The notes under the pieces: model-generated | Database searches by the model: none | What the model was told of the DNA's origin: nothing | What the model saw: the letters and a program-made list of their open reading frames with translations, nothing else | Program-made: the position numbers and the translations under genes | Shown here: positions 1-7,562 of the stretch, in pieces | Numbering within the stretch: the first letter of the stretch is position 1 | How the letters are laid out: the number at the start of each line of letters is the position of its first letter | Assembly (NCBI GenBank): GCA_029298735.1 | Contig: JANSLP010000455.1 | Span: forward strand, 1-21,583 | DNA: 21,583 bases | Reading direction: 5' to 3' | Source of the DNA: Ophiostoma sp. CBS 140.51 | Taxonomy: Eukaryota; Ascomycota; Sordariomycetes; Ophiostomatales; Ophiostomataceae

Positions 1-7
1 AAAAAAA
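1..7 (-). terminator. RNA polymerase III T-run terminator of the tRNA-Ala gene
   Basis: Seven A residues on the plus strand form a run of at least seven T on the minus strand, directly after the tRNA discriminator base. A run of four or more T is the normal Pol III termination signal. The run reaches the window edge and may be longer. Confidence 0.85.
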
Positions 8-79
8 TGGACTTGCTGGGAATCGAACCCAGGACCTTTCCCATGCTAAGGGAAAATTATACCACTAAACCACAAGCCC
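8..79 (-). tRNA. tRNA-Ala (anticodon AGC)
   Basis: A complete 72-nt intronless cloverleaf is read on the minus strand. The acceptor stem is GGGCTTG paired with CAAGTCC and contains the G3:U70 wobble pair, the main identity element of tRNA-Ala. The seven-base anticodon loop TTAGCAT gives anticodon AGC, closed by TTTCCC/GGGAAA. The internal promoter matches the A box (TGGTTTAGTGG) and the B box (GGTTCGAATCC) exactly. The discriminator base is A and CCA is not encoded, as expected in eukaryotes. It decodes GCU/GCC after A34-to-inosine editing. Identity is very secure. Confidence 0.97.
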
Positions 80-351
80 ATTTGTGATTGTTGAAGAACG
101 TTCGGCTTTTTATAAATTTGAAGGCATTCCCTATGTGCGACGTCAACGGAGTGAAGTCGATGCGATTTAAGTCTTGATAACCAGAATTGACTGGGCAAGA
201 ACGGTACGGGACGAAGCGCATCTTGAGACGATTTACGGAAGTAGCGACTGGTCGCTAGGCTGAATGACGGCAATTGCGATAGTAGTCAGACGAGGAAGGA
301 ACGACCAAAACACCACCTTCATGCCGCTAATCACAAGCCCGACCTTGCGTT

Positions 352-454
352 GTGAGAACATTCGTTTATGAGTTTCCGTTGATTTTCTCTCTCTTTTTCT
401 TCCCTTTTTTAAAACCTTCATAACTAACTTTTATTCATAACTCAAATTTGCAGT
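352..454 (+). other. Possible 5' leader intron upstream of the dihydropyrimidinase gene
   Basis: The 3' half is strong: CTAAC at about 425-429, a T-rich stretch, and TTTGCAG ending at 454. The 5' donor (GTGAGA at 352-357) is a weak guess, so the left boundary is uncertain. Transcripts are inferred to run rightward from the motif orientation. Confidence 0.35.
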
Positions 455-513
455 TTCTTCAGACCATACTTTATCCCTGTCTTTCAGCATCCTTCCTTCA
501 TTCCTCCACTTTG

Positions 514-786
514 ATGCTTTCCCCTCTCCTCGGCGCTTCCTTATCGCGCCGCTTACACTCGGGCAACAAGACGGCGATAAACATGCGTAAACCACCAGAA
601 CCACCAACTTCTTATCCCTGTAAGGTCCACGTCTACGGCCGGTTCCGTCACGGTGATACCTTATCGGAGCTATTGTATCTACAATGGACTTCTAATGTAG
701 TCATGATTTCACTGTCAATACTCACTGTTTCCCTTGAAACTTCTTTTGTATTTAAGTTTGAATTTTGTGAATCATCCTTAGTTTGA
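514..786 (+). CDS. Doubtful 90-aa small ORF
   Basis: An ATG at 514 opens a 90-codon frame. Its first 20 residues lack acidic residues, carry an Arg-Arg pair and alternate hydrophobic with basic or Ser residues, which resembles a mitochondrial presequence. No family is recognised, and the C-terminal half looks like translated AT-rich non-coding DNA. A donor-like GTAAGG lies inside the frame near 620. It sits between a probable leader-intron acceptor (454) and the dihydropyrimidinase ATG (833), so it may simply be leader sequence. Most likely not a real gene; listed because nothing else explains the segment. Confidence 0.12.
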   Translation: MLSPLLGASLSRRLHSGNKTAINMRKPPEPPTSYPCKVHVYGRFRHGDTLSELLYLQWTSNVVMISLSILTVSLETSFVFKFEFCESSLV

Positions 787-832
787 TTTATTGACCGATT
801 TTTGAATCACCCCCCCTACACAAGAGACCACC

Positions 833-2506
833 ATGCTCGACTTGATTATTCGCAACGGCCGTATTGTGACGGCATCCGAGATCTTGCCGGCCGGCCTCGA
901 AATCGGCGTCAAGGATGGCAAGATTGCCGTGATTGGAATTGGTCTGGATGCCGGCCCGGACACGGAAGTTGTTGATGCGGAGGGGGCCTACATCACGCCG
1001 GGGTGCGTCGACCTACATTCAAATTCAAACAGCTACCAACGAAGTGTTTACTAACAGCTACGCGGGTGTAGTGGCGTCGACTCGCATGCCCATATTGAGC
1101 AGGACAACTCGCCGACTGGCGACACATGGGAGACGGGCTCACGCTCGGCCATTGCCGGCGGCAACACGACGGTCCTGGCGTTTGCCTCGCAGCGTCGCGA
1201 CGAGACATCCATAAAACCATGTGTCGAGCGCTACCACGCCAAGGCTGGCAGCAACAGCTACTGCGATTACGGCTTCCACGTTATTGTCACGAATGCTACC
1301 GATGCTGTTTTGGAAGAAGATTTGCCCTCGCTCGCCGCTGATGGCATCACCAGTGTCAAGCTCTACATGACCTACTTGCCTTTGCGGCTGGGTGACGGCG
1401 ACTTGTTCAGCATAATGATGGCCGCTCGCCAGCTCGGCGTCACCACCATGGTCCACGCCGAGAACCACGACATGGTCGACCAGATCGCCAAGCGGCTCGC
1501 TGCACGGGGCCATACTCAGACGCAGTTCCATGCGGTGGCGCGGCCACAGATTGCCGAGACAGAGGCAACGTACCGGGCCATCAGCCTGGCAGAAGTGACC
1601 GATGCACCCATTTTGTTGGTGCACATGTCGGCACCGGCTGCCCTCGAACACGTCCGTGCTGCCCAGGCTCGTCTGCTGCCCATTCATGCCGAGACGTGTC
1701 CGCACTACCTGTACCTGACGAGCCAGAAGCTGCATTCGCACAGCTACGACGAGATTGACGGCGCGCAGCACATTTGTGCACCCCCCTTGCGCCATGACAA
1801 GAAGGATCTCGAGCAGCTGTGGGCGGAGCTGGCCAACGGAACGTACACGGTCGTGTCGTCGGACCATGCACCGTCTCTGTATGATCATCCGAATGGTAAG
1901 AAGAGGGGGTTCGTTGTGGCGGAGGATGGTACCAAGACGGTCGATTTTCGGGTGGTGCCCAATGGCGTGCCGGGCATTGAGACACGCCTGCCGCTGCTGT
2001 TCAACCGGACGTACGATCCAGAAGTTGGCCCACCGGCGAGTGAAGACGCGCCCGTGCACATTTCGCTGCCACGGTTTGTGGCGTTGACTTCGACAAACCC
2101 TGCGCAGCTGTATGGCTTGGCGCACAAGAAGGGCAGTCTGCAGCCGGGGTTGGACGCGGATATTGTCATTTGGTATCCAGAGGCGACAAAGTCGGGATCA
2201 TCATCAACAATCTTGACGCCGTCATCGTCGACAGAATCGGTGGCTTCGCCGTCTCCCTTCCTCATCACCAACTCTATGCTCCACCACTGCATCGACTACA
2301 CTCCCTTTGAGGGCATGTCCGTCCGTAACTGGCCCCGATATGTCTTTCTCCGTGGTCGTCGTGTATGGGACCGCGACAACGGCGGCGTACTCGGCAAGCC
2401 AGGCGACGGCGACTACTTGCCGCGGACAAAGTCGCGCATTCTGACGGGCCAGCCAGGACGGACGGCGACAGGCATGGGGTATGGCGAGAGGAAGGCATGG
2501 GCGTAA
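833..2506 (+). CDS. pyd2: Dihydropyrimidinase / D-hydantoinase-like amidohydrolase (one intron)
   Basis: This cytosolic zinc amidohydrolase hydrolyses 5,6-dihydrouracil/dihydrothymine to N-carbamoyl-beta-amino acids, the second step of reductive pyrimidine catabolism, or related hydantoins. Joining 833-1002 to 1072-2506 gives 534 aa, close to the roughly 520 aa of animal enzymes. The splice restores the family motif GGVDSHAHIEQ, which no single frame contains. Visible metal-site residues are H62 and H64 (HxH), the carboxylated lysine K153 (SVKLYMTY), H185 (MVHAEN), H241 (LLVHMS) and D321 (VSSDHAP). Their spacing matches human DHPase. ATG 833 is the first ATG after the leader, with an A at -3 (CACC-ATG). 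The C-terminus ends with a basic, glycine-rich tail. The symbol follows yeast PYD2 by family. A hydantoinase with a different physiological substrate is possible, because no dihydropyrimidine dehydrogenase or beta-ureidopropionase gene is nearby. Confidence 0.92.
1003..1071 (+). other. Spliceosomal intron in the dihydropyrimidinase gene
   Basis: This 69-nt intron has donor GTGCGT, branch CTAAC at about 1051-1055 and acceptor GTAG ending at 1071. It splits a glycine codon (GG|T, phase 2). Removing it joins the N-terminal strand segment to the HxH zinc motif in frame, and retention gives an early stop. Confidence 0.93.
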
Positions 2507-2885
2507 GGGGGCGTCGAAATACGTATACCAGCGATAGTAGTGGTTGTCTGGATAAAGGCAACTGCCGTCATTTACTCGGGAGATCTCTGTCGATTGACGA
2601 TTCAAATTCTCTGCATGCAATATGCAATTTAGCCATATCCTGTTATTCTTTGATGACGGCTAGGAACAGCTGCAGGAACCGCTCTCATATGTATGGTTAA
2701 AGACGAGTAAATAAACAGCTGTTGAGTGCACACTTGTGTAAGCAATTTAATTGTGAAGTTGTGAAGAAGAGAACAAAAAGAACAAGGTCCCTTCACTTGG
2801 AGGTTACTAGAGGAATGTTTCTCACACTCGTGAAATCGAGGTCGTCTGTCAACAGTAGCCAGTTTTGCAGTTTGCCATCGTCACC
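2507..2885. promoter_or_regulatory. 3' end of dihydropyrimidinase gene and promoter of beta-xylosidase gene
   Basis: The interval holds the poly(A) signal of the upstream gene and the promoter of the xylosidase. Two matches to the XlnR/Xyr1 consensus GGCTAR occur in opposite orientation: TTAGCC at 2629-2634 and GGCTAG at 2658-2663, about 223-257 bp before the ATG. XlnR is the fungal activator of xylanolytic genes. The motif is short, so binding is inferred. No clear CreA-type cluster was found. Confidence 0.4.
2710..2715 (+). terminator. Poly(A) signal of the dihydropyrimidinase gene
   Basis: AATAAA lies about 200 nt after the stop codon, within an A-rich stretch. This is the usual distance for fungal 3' ends. 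Confidence 0.45.
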
Positions 2886-5399
2886 ATGCCCTCTTTCTCG
2901 ACAGCCCTGCTCCTCGCAGGCGCGGCGGCTTCACCAGCGGCTGCTGCTGCCCTCCTCTCGTTCCCTGACTGTGTTAATGGCCCTCTCGCCAACAACACGG
3001 TGTGCAACACCAAAGCTTCTCCGTCAGCTCGCGCAGCCGCTCTGGTCAAAGCGATGACGATTGGCGAGAAGCTGGTCAACTTGGTCAACACTAGCCCGGG
3101 CGCTCCCCGCTTGGGTCTTCCACCATACGAGTGGTGGAGCGAGGCCTTGCACGGCGTGGCTGGATCACCGGGCGTGACATTCAACCGCACCAATGGGAAC
3201 AATGCCGACTTTGCCTATGCCACATCCTTTGCCAGTCCCATCACACTGTCCGCCGCGTTCGACGATGATCTGGTGGAACGTGTTGCCACCATTGTCAGCA
3301 CCGAAGCTAGGGCGTTTAGCAATGCCGGCCGGGCAGGTCTCGATTTTTGGACGCCCAACATCAACCCATACAAGGACCCTCGCTGGGGCCGCGGCGCAGA
3401 AACGCCTGGTGAAGACCCGTTCCGCATCAAGGGGTATGTGCGGTCGCTCCTCCGTGGTCTTGAAGGGCCATATGTGGGTGGTGGCAACCACAACGCCAGT
3501 GCTGCTCCGCTGTCAGGGCCGGGCAACCACGGCCACGGCGGCAACCGCACCCGCTCGGCCATCCGCAAAGTCATTGCAACGTGCAAACATTTCGCGGCGT
3601 ACGATCTCGAGCGCTGGAATGGCACCGTGCGGTACGGCTTTGACGCGATCGTGTCCCTCCAGGACCTGAGTGAGTACTACTTGCCCGCGTTCCAGCAGTG
3701 CGCCCGCGACTCGCACGTCGGGTCCATCATGTGCTCGTACAATGCCGTCAACGGGACACCCGCGTGTGCCAGCACGTATTTGATGACGGACATTTTGAGG
3801 GAGCATTGGGGCTGGACGGACGACCACCAGTACGTGACGAGCGACTGCAATGCCGTCCTCGACTTTGACCATGAGCACGCGTACACCAAAGACGGCGCCA
3901 CGGCTGCCGCAGCGGCATACAGTGCCGGCACGGACACGGTGTGCGAGGTGCCATCATACACAGGGACAGACGTGGCGGGGGCGTACAACCAGTCGTTGTT
4001 GAGCGAGGCCGTCTTAGACCGCGCCTTGACTCGACTGTACGAGGGTCTGGTGAGAGTTGGCTACTTTGATCCGGCCGATGCGTCGCCATACCGCTCGCTC
4101 GGATGGAAGGACGTGGACACGCCAGCGGCTCGCTCTCTGGCAAAAGAGTCGGCCGCTGACGGCCTCGTCCTCAAGAAGAACGACGGCCTGCTCCCCCTCT
4201 CGGTCGAAAACAAGACGGTTGCCCTAATCGGCCACTGGGCAGATGCAACGCGCATGCTGCTTGGCGGGTACAGCGGCACACCCCCATACTACAACAACCC
4301 GGCGGCGGCGGCAGCTGCGCGGAACTGGTCGACAGTCGTCTTTGGCCGGTCTGCCGGAGCACCCATCAGCAACCTTCCACACGGCACGCCAGATTCGTGG
4401 ACGCGTCCAGCTCTCGAACTGGCAAGAAAAGCTGACATCATCCTCTACTTTGGCGGCACAGACCTGAGCATTGCCGCCGAGGACAAGGATCGCGATGAAA
4501 TCACGCTTCCAGGCGTGCAGCTGAACCTGGTGCGGGCACTTTCAGAGTTGGGCAAGCCTTTGGTGGTCGTGCAACTGGGTGATCAGACCGACGACACACC
4601 TCTCCTCAAGAACAGCAACGTGAGCGCCATTCTGTGGGCTGGATATCCGGGCCAGGATGGCGGCAACGCTGTGCTCGACGTTATCACGGGTGTGAAGGCG
4701 CCGGCTGGACGTCTTCCTGTGACACAGTACCCTGGTAACTACACCTCAGCTGTGCCAATGACAGATATGGCATTGCGTCCTGCTGTCTCTAACACCTCAT
4801 CGTCGTGGAACACGTCTACATCTGCTGCTAACCCCGGTCGGACGTACCGCTGGTTCAACAAGGCTGTTCTGCCTTTCGGTCATGGACTGCACTACACCAC
4901 TTTTGCGGCCAACTTTACTCGCTTGGTCCCGTCAGCAGCCCGCGGACGCAACAGCTCAGTCCCAACAACCCTCAAGGCCAACAACACCTTCAACATTGCC
5001 GATGTCGTTGGCCGTTGCGTTCACCAGGGCAGCGCTGCCGGTGTCCGCCACAAAGACCTGTGCCACTTTTCCAACGTCGACACCAGTGTGACCAACACGG
5101 GCAATGTGACGTCCGATTTTGTCGCGCTGGCTTTCTTGTCGGGCAATTATGGCCCTGCGCCGTTCCCGCTCAAGACGCTGGCTGCATATCGTCGTATCCG
5201 CAATATTGCGCCGGGCAAGACAGCGACGACGTCGCTCTCGCTGTCGCTTAGCAACCTGGCGAGAACTGATGCGCAGGGCAATTTGGTGCTCTACCCAGGC
5301 GAGTACACGCTTCTGCTAGATGAGCCGACTCAGAGTACGCTCAACTTTGTGTTGACCGGTGATGCGGTCGTCTTGGACGAGTTTCCCCAGCCGAAGTAG
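2886..5399 (+). CDS. Secreted glycoside hydrolase family 3 beta-xylosidase
   Basis: This extracellular GH3 enzyme is predicted to release D-xylose from the non-reducing ends of xylo-oligosaccharides (EC 3.2.1.37). The 837-aa intronless protein starts at ATG 2886 in a CACC-ATG context; the frame runs seven codons further upstream but has no ATG there. A hydrophobic Ala-rich signal peptide covers about residues 1-24. The GH3 N-terminal barrel (about 60-345) shows the xylosidase signatures RLGLPPYEWWSEALHG, KHFAAYDLE and SIMCSYNAVNGTP. D320 in the SDCNAV motif is the nucleophile by family position. The GH3 C-terminal domain follows (about 424-665), then a fibronectin type III-like domain (about 730-815). 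Many N-x-S/T sequons fit secretion. The SDC motif and WWSEALHG favour xylosidase over beta-glucosidase (SDW). A bifunctional arabinofuranosidase activity cannot be excluded. Upstream XlnR-like sites suggest xylose induction. Confidence 0.93.
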   Translation: MPSFSTALLLAGAAASPAAAAALLSFPDCVNGPLANNTVCNTKASPSARAAALVKAMTIGEKLVNLVNTSPGAPRLGLPPYEWWSEALHGVAGSPGVTFNRTNGNNADFAYATSFASPITLSAAFDDDLVERVATIVSTEARAFSNAGRAGLDFWTPNINPYKDPRWGRGAETPGEDPFRIKGYVRSLLRGLEGPYVGGGNHNASAAPLSGPGNHGHGGNRTRSAIRKVIATCKHFAAYDLERWNGTVRYGFDAIVSLQDLSEYYLPAFQQCARDSHVGSIMCSYNAVNGTPACASTYLMTDILREHWGWTDDHQYVTSDCNAVLDFDHEHAYTKDGATAAAAAYSAGTDTVCEVPSYTGTDVAGAYNQSLLSEAVLDRALTRLYEGLVRVGYFDPADASPYRSLGWKDVDTPAARSLAKESAADGLVLKKNDGLLPLSVENKTVALIGHWADATRMLLGGYSGTPPYYNNPAAAAAARNWSTVVFGRSAGAPISNLPHGTPDSWTRPALELARKADIILYFGGTDLSIAAEDKDRDEITLPGVQLNLVRALSELGKPLVVVQLGDQTDDTPLLKNSNVSAILWAGYPGQDGGNAVLDVITGVKAPAGRLPVTQYPGNYTSAVPMTDMALRPAVSNTSSSWNTSTSAANPGRTYRWFNKAVLPFGHGLHYTTFAANFTRLVPSAARGRNSSVPTTLKANNTFNIADVVGRCVHQGSAAGVRHKDLCHFSNVDTSVTNTGNVTSDFVALAFLSGNYGPAPFPLKTLAAYRRIRNIAPGKTATTSLSLSLSNLARTDAQGNLVLYPGEYTLLLDEPTQSTLNFVLTGDAVVLDEFPQPK

Positions 5400-5976
5400 G
5401 ACAAAAGAAGGCGATCACTAAATTGAAGAGACGTTAATCGAATGTAAATAAAATTGGTATAAATAAACGGAAGCAAATGAAATAAAGAACTGACAGTCAA
5501 ACTCACCAATTGCGTGTGAGTTGATGTTGTAGGTCAACAAGTGTGAGATTCGGATGCGCCCATTGGTGTCATGCCGCGATCGTACCACTTTTGGCCATCT
5601 CCGTTCCTGGATCTCGCCATCTCGCCATTTGGGTGAACGTGTTCTCCGGCCACCAAAAAAGTGGCCTATGGCAGGGGAGACAGAATAAGCAGACACCGAT
5701 AGCTTGGCCGAGACCGAATAGACGGACTGGGACGTTGTCTGCTGTCTTTGTTTTTGTTAGCTGTTGTTTCTTTTTGGCATCCTCTCCTTTTTCGACCTTT
5801 TCTTTTCTCTTCCCCTTCGATTCTTTCTCTTCTTTTTTTCTTTCCCCTTCACAATGCATCTCCTCTCATTGAAAACTCTCCGCTCACATTTCTCTCTCCA
5901 CTCCTCTTTGTCGTTGTTGTCGTTTCTTCCTCTCCTCTCTCTCTTCACTTTTTTCCTCCTCTTTTCTTCCTCCGTC
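5400..5976. other. Intergenic: xylosidase 3' end and CT-rich promoter/leader of the HHE gene
   Basis: The left part is AT-rich with two AATAAA signals (5447 and 5462). From about 5750 to 5976 the plus strand becomes very rich in C and T, typical of fungal core promoters and leaders just before the start codon of a plus-strand gene. No other gene is seen. Open frames here on both strands are low-complexity products of the CT tract. Confidence 0.6.
5447..5452 (+). terminator. Poly(A) signal of the beta-xylosidase gene
   Basis: AATAAA lies about 50 nt after the stop codon, and a second copy is at 5462-5467. Either could direct 3' cleavage. Confidence 0.5.
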
Positions 5977-6866
5977 ATGGCCGCCTCCGTCGCTGTTCCT
6001 TGGGCGGATACGCCTCTCACTCTTATCCACACGCCTCAATTTGAGACGAATAAGGTAAGCAGCTCTCCTCTCCATTCTCTCTTGCTGCCCACCACTGAAC
6101 TGATCTCCAGACCGACATTTTCACGACTGGTGCTACCCACATGTGCCTCCTCCACAACGCCATCTTCCGCGGATACAACAGCATCTTCCAACAAGCCTCT
6201 CACATCATTGATGGCCAAGACAAGGCTGATTTTGTTGGCTATGCTCTGACCTGGTGCAAATTTGTCAAGTCGCACCACGACGACGAGGAAAACGTGCTGT
6301 TCGAGACCGTCCAGGAGCTGTTGAGCGACAGCACCATCTGGGATGCGACGCACAAAGAACACGCCAGCTTCTTGCCCGGCCTCACAGAAATGCACGACTA
6401 TTTGGTCCAGGGCATGGACACGCCGCTCGACTTTGAGGGTGAGGTCTTGCTCGAACTGATGGCCGCCTTCCAGAAGCCGTTTGAGCATCATTTCCGCAAT
6501 GAGATTGGCACGATTGCCGCGCTGGCCAACCATCCGAAGGCGCCCAAGCCTGGAAGTCCAGAAGAGACGGAAGCGGCCGCTCTCTTTCGGGACTGGGGCA
6601 AGGGGACGGTCCGCAAGGCTGGTCTGTGGGATGTCGTGCCGTTTTTCATGTTGAATTTGGACAGGTCAATAGGTGACAAGGCATTCGAGGACGGCCGCTG
6701 GGCCAATTGGCCGCCGATGCCTGGTCCCGTCCGATGGGGTCTTGTCAACGTGGCCGGCGCCTGGAACAGCGGCTGGTGGCAGTTTGCGAGCTGCGACGCT
6801 GCTGGTCAGCCACAGACGCTATACGCCTTGAGGGAGGGCCATAACGAAAAGAAGGAGGAGTTGTAG
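5977..6866 (+). CDS. Hemerythrin-like HHE-domain protein (one intron)
   Basis: The protein belongs to the hemerythrin/HHE cation-binding family (Pfam PF01814 type), four-helix bundles that hold a non-haem di-iron centre. Fungal members of this class have no firmly assigned role; oxygen, NO or iron sensing and redox protection are possibilities. Joining 5977-6054 to 6111-6866 gives 277 aa. Probable ligands come from H41 (LLHNAIFRGYN), H81/H82 with E85/E86 (HHDDEEN), H107/H110 (THKEH) and H152/H153 with E157 (HHFRNE). The C-terminal third is Trp- and Pro-rich (WANWPPMPGPVRWG) and is specific to the fungal subgroup. The intron is phase 0. ATG 5977 is chosen because the protein then begins at the Trp-Ala-Asp segment typical of homologues. 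An in-frame ATG at 5854 would add 41 hydrophobic residues encoded by the CT-rich leader. Confidence 0.85.
6055..6110 (+). other. Spliceosomal intron in the HHE-domain gene
   Basis: This 56-nt intron has donor GTAAGC and acceptor CTCCAG, with CTGAAC/ACTGAT branch-like motifs 10-18 nt before the acceptor. It lies between codons (phase 0) and joins the N-terminal segment to the conserved TDIFTTGATHM start of the HHE domain. Confidence 0.88.
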
Positions 6867-6985
6867 GCAGCAGGTGTGCCTTCTTTTTGGTTTTGGATTT
6901 CATTTGTTGTTTTCTGCTTTCTTCTTCGTCTTCTTTACTCCTCTCATCACTCGGATCGTCTGGCGTTGGTGGCGTCCATCATCTT

Positions 6986-6991
6986 AATAAA
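6986..6991 (+). terminator. Poly(A) signal of the HHE-domain gene
   Basis: AATAAA lies about 120 nt downstream of the stop codon in an AT-rich stretch. It is the only canonical copy in this interval. Confidence 0.5.
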
Positions 6992-7272
6992 ATTGAACTT
7001 GCTCATTTCGATACATTGGCCATCGTATTGTCGTCTGTGTTTCGTGCTTCTGCAGCCTTGTACTGCGTAGTGTCGTCTGGTCGTTATTTGTTGTCTGTGT
7101 ATCGTGGGATTGGTTGAACCAGGCACAAAGAAGGCGTGAGGCTCAGAAGACAGACCACCTCCCTCCTTCCTTCCATCCCCAGCTTCTTTCCTTCTCCAAT
7201 TTACAGTGGGTCTTGCCATTGAGGTCTCCGCTTCTTCCTCCCCTTTTCGTCTGAAAGCTCACTCACGTCCAA

Positions 7273-7277
7273 CCAAT
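7273..7277 (+). promoter_or_regulatory. CCAAT box in the sti1 promoter
   Basis: CCAATCA lies about 290 bp before the sti1 ATG and 17 bp before the phased GAA units. CCAAT is the binding core of the fungal Hap/CBC complex. A functional role is inferred from position only. Confidence 0.4.
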
Positions 7278-7293
7278 CAGCGAGCGGCGGGGC

Positions 7294-7316
7294 GAACGAC
7301 GTCGAAAGGCCTAGAA
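7294..7316 (+). promoter_or_regulatory. Step-type heat-shock element upstream of sti1
   Basis: GAA occurs at 7294, 7304 and 7314, giving the exact pattern GAA-N7-GAA-N7-GAA. This matches the step-type heat-shock element that yeast Hsf1 recognises (usually written with TTC). It lies about 250 bp upstream of a co-chaperone gene whose yeast counterpart is heat inducible. Site recognition is by eye. Confidence 0.6.
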
Positions 7317-7562
7317 AGCTTTCTCTGCTGTGCTGCCCCACCCGCCCGTTGCCTCGTTCCTGCCTTTTGGCTTGCAGATTTATTTCTGTGCCTTCCTCCC
7401 AACAACGACTTCATCCTCACATCGTAGCCTCTCCTACTCGTTTTCCGTTTTCTCAGTATTTTCCATATTTCAGGCACGATTCGAACAACGAGCCTTTCTT
7501 CCACTCTCAACACACCCTCCCACCAACAATAACCACAACCATCCCTCCTCACCCACCCCACC

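Larger units (their letters stand above)
80..832. other. Intergenic region between tRNA-Ala and the dihydropyrimidinase gene
   Basis: No conserved gene is recognised here. A CT-rich run lies near 383-410. It is followed by a convincing fungal intron end: a CTAAC branch-like motif near 425 and a TTTGCAG acceptor ending at 454. A possible donor GTGAGA lies at 352. If this intron is real, it is most simply part of the 5' leader of the dihydropyrimidinase gene. A second acceptor-like TTTCAG lies at 482-487. A 90-codon ATG frame is described separately. The 5' flank of the tRNA shows nothing else. Confidence 0.5.
6867..7562. promoter_or_regulatory. 3' end of HHE gene and stress-type promoter of sti1
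   Basis: The left portion carries the HHE gene 3' end. The right portion is the sti1 promoter, with a CCAAT box, three phased GAA units and a long pyrimidine-rich leader ending CCACC-ATG. A CCCCT (STRE-like) pentamer occurs at 7240-7244. A TTTCAG acceptor-like site near 7470 leaves open a leader intron. No additional gene is apparent. Confidence 0.55.

Noticed and set aside
7479..7490. Minus-strand GTTCGAATC resembling a tRNA B box
   Set aside because: The flanking bases do not form a T-arm and there is no A box or acceptor stem at the right distance.
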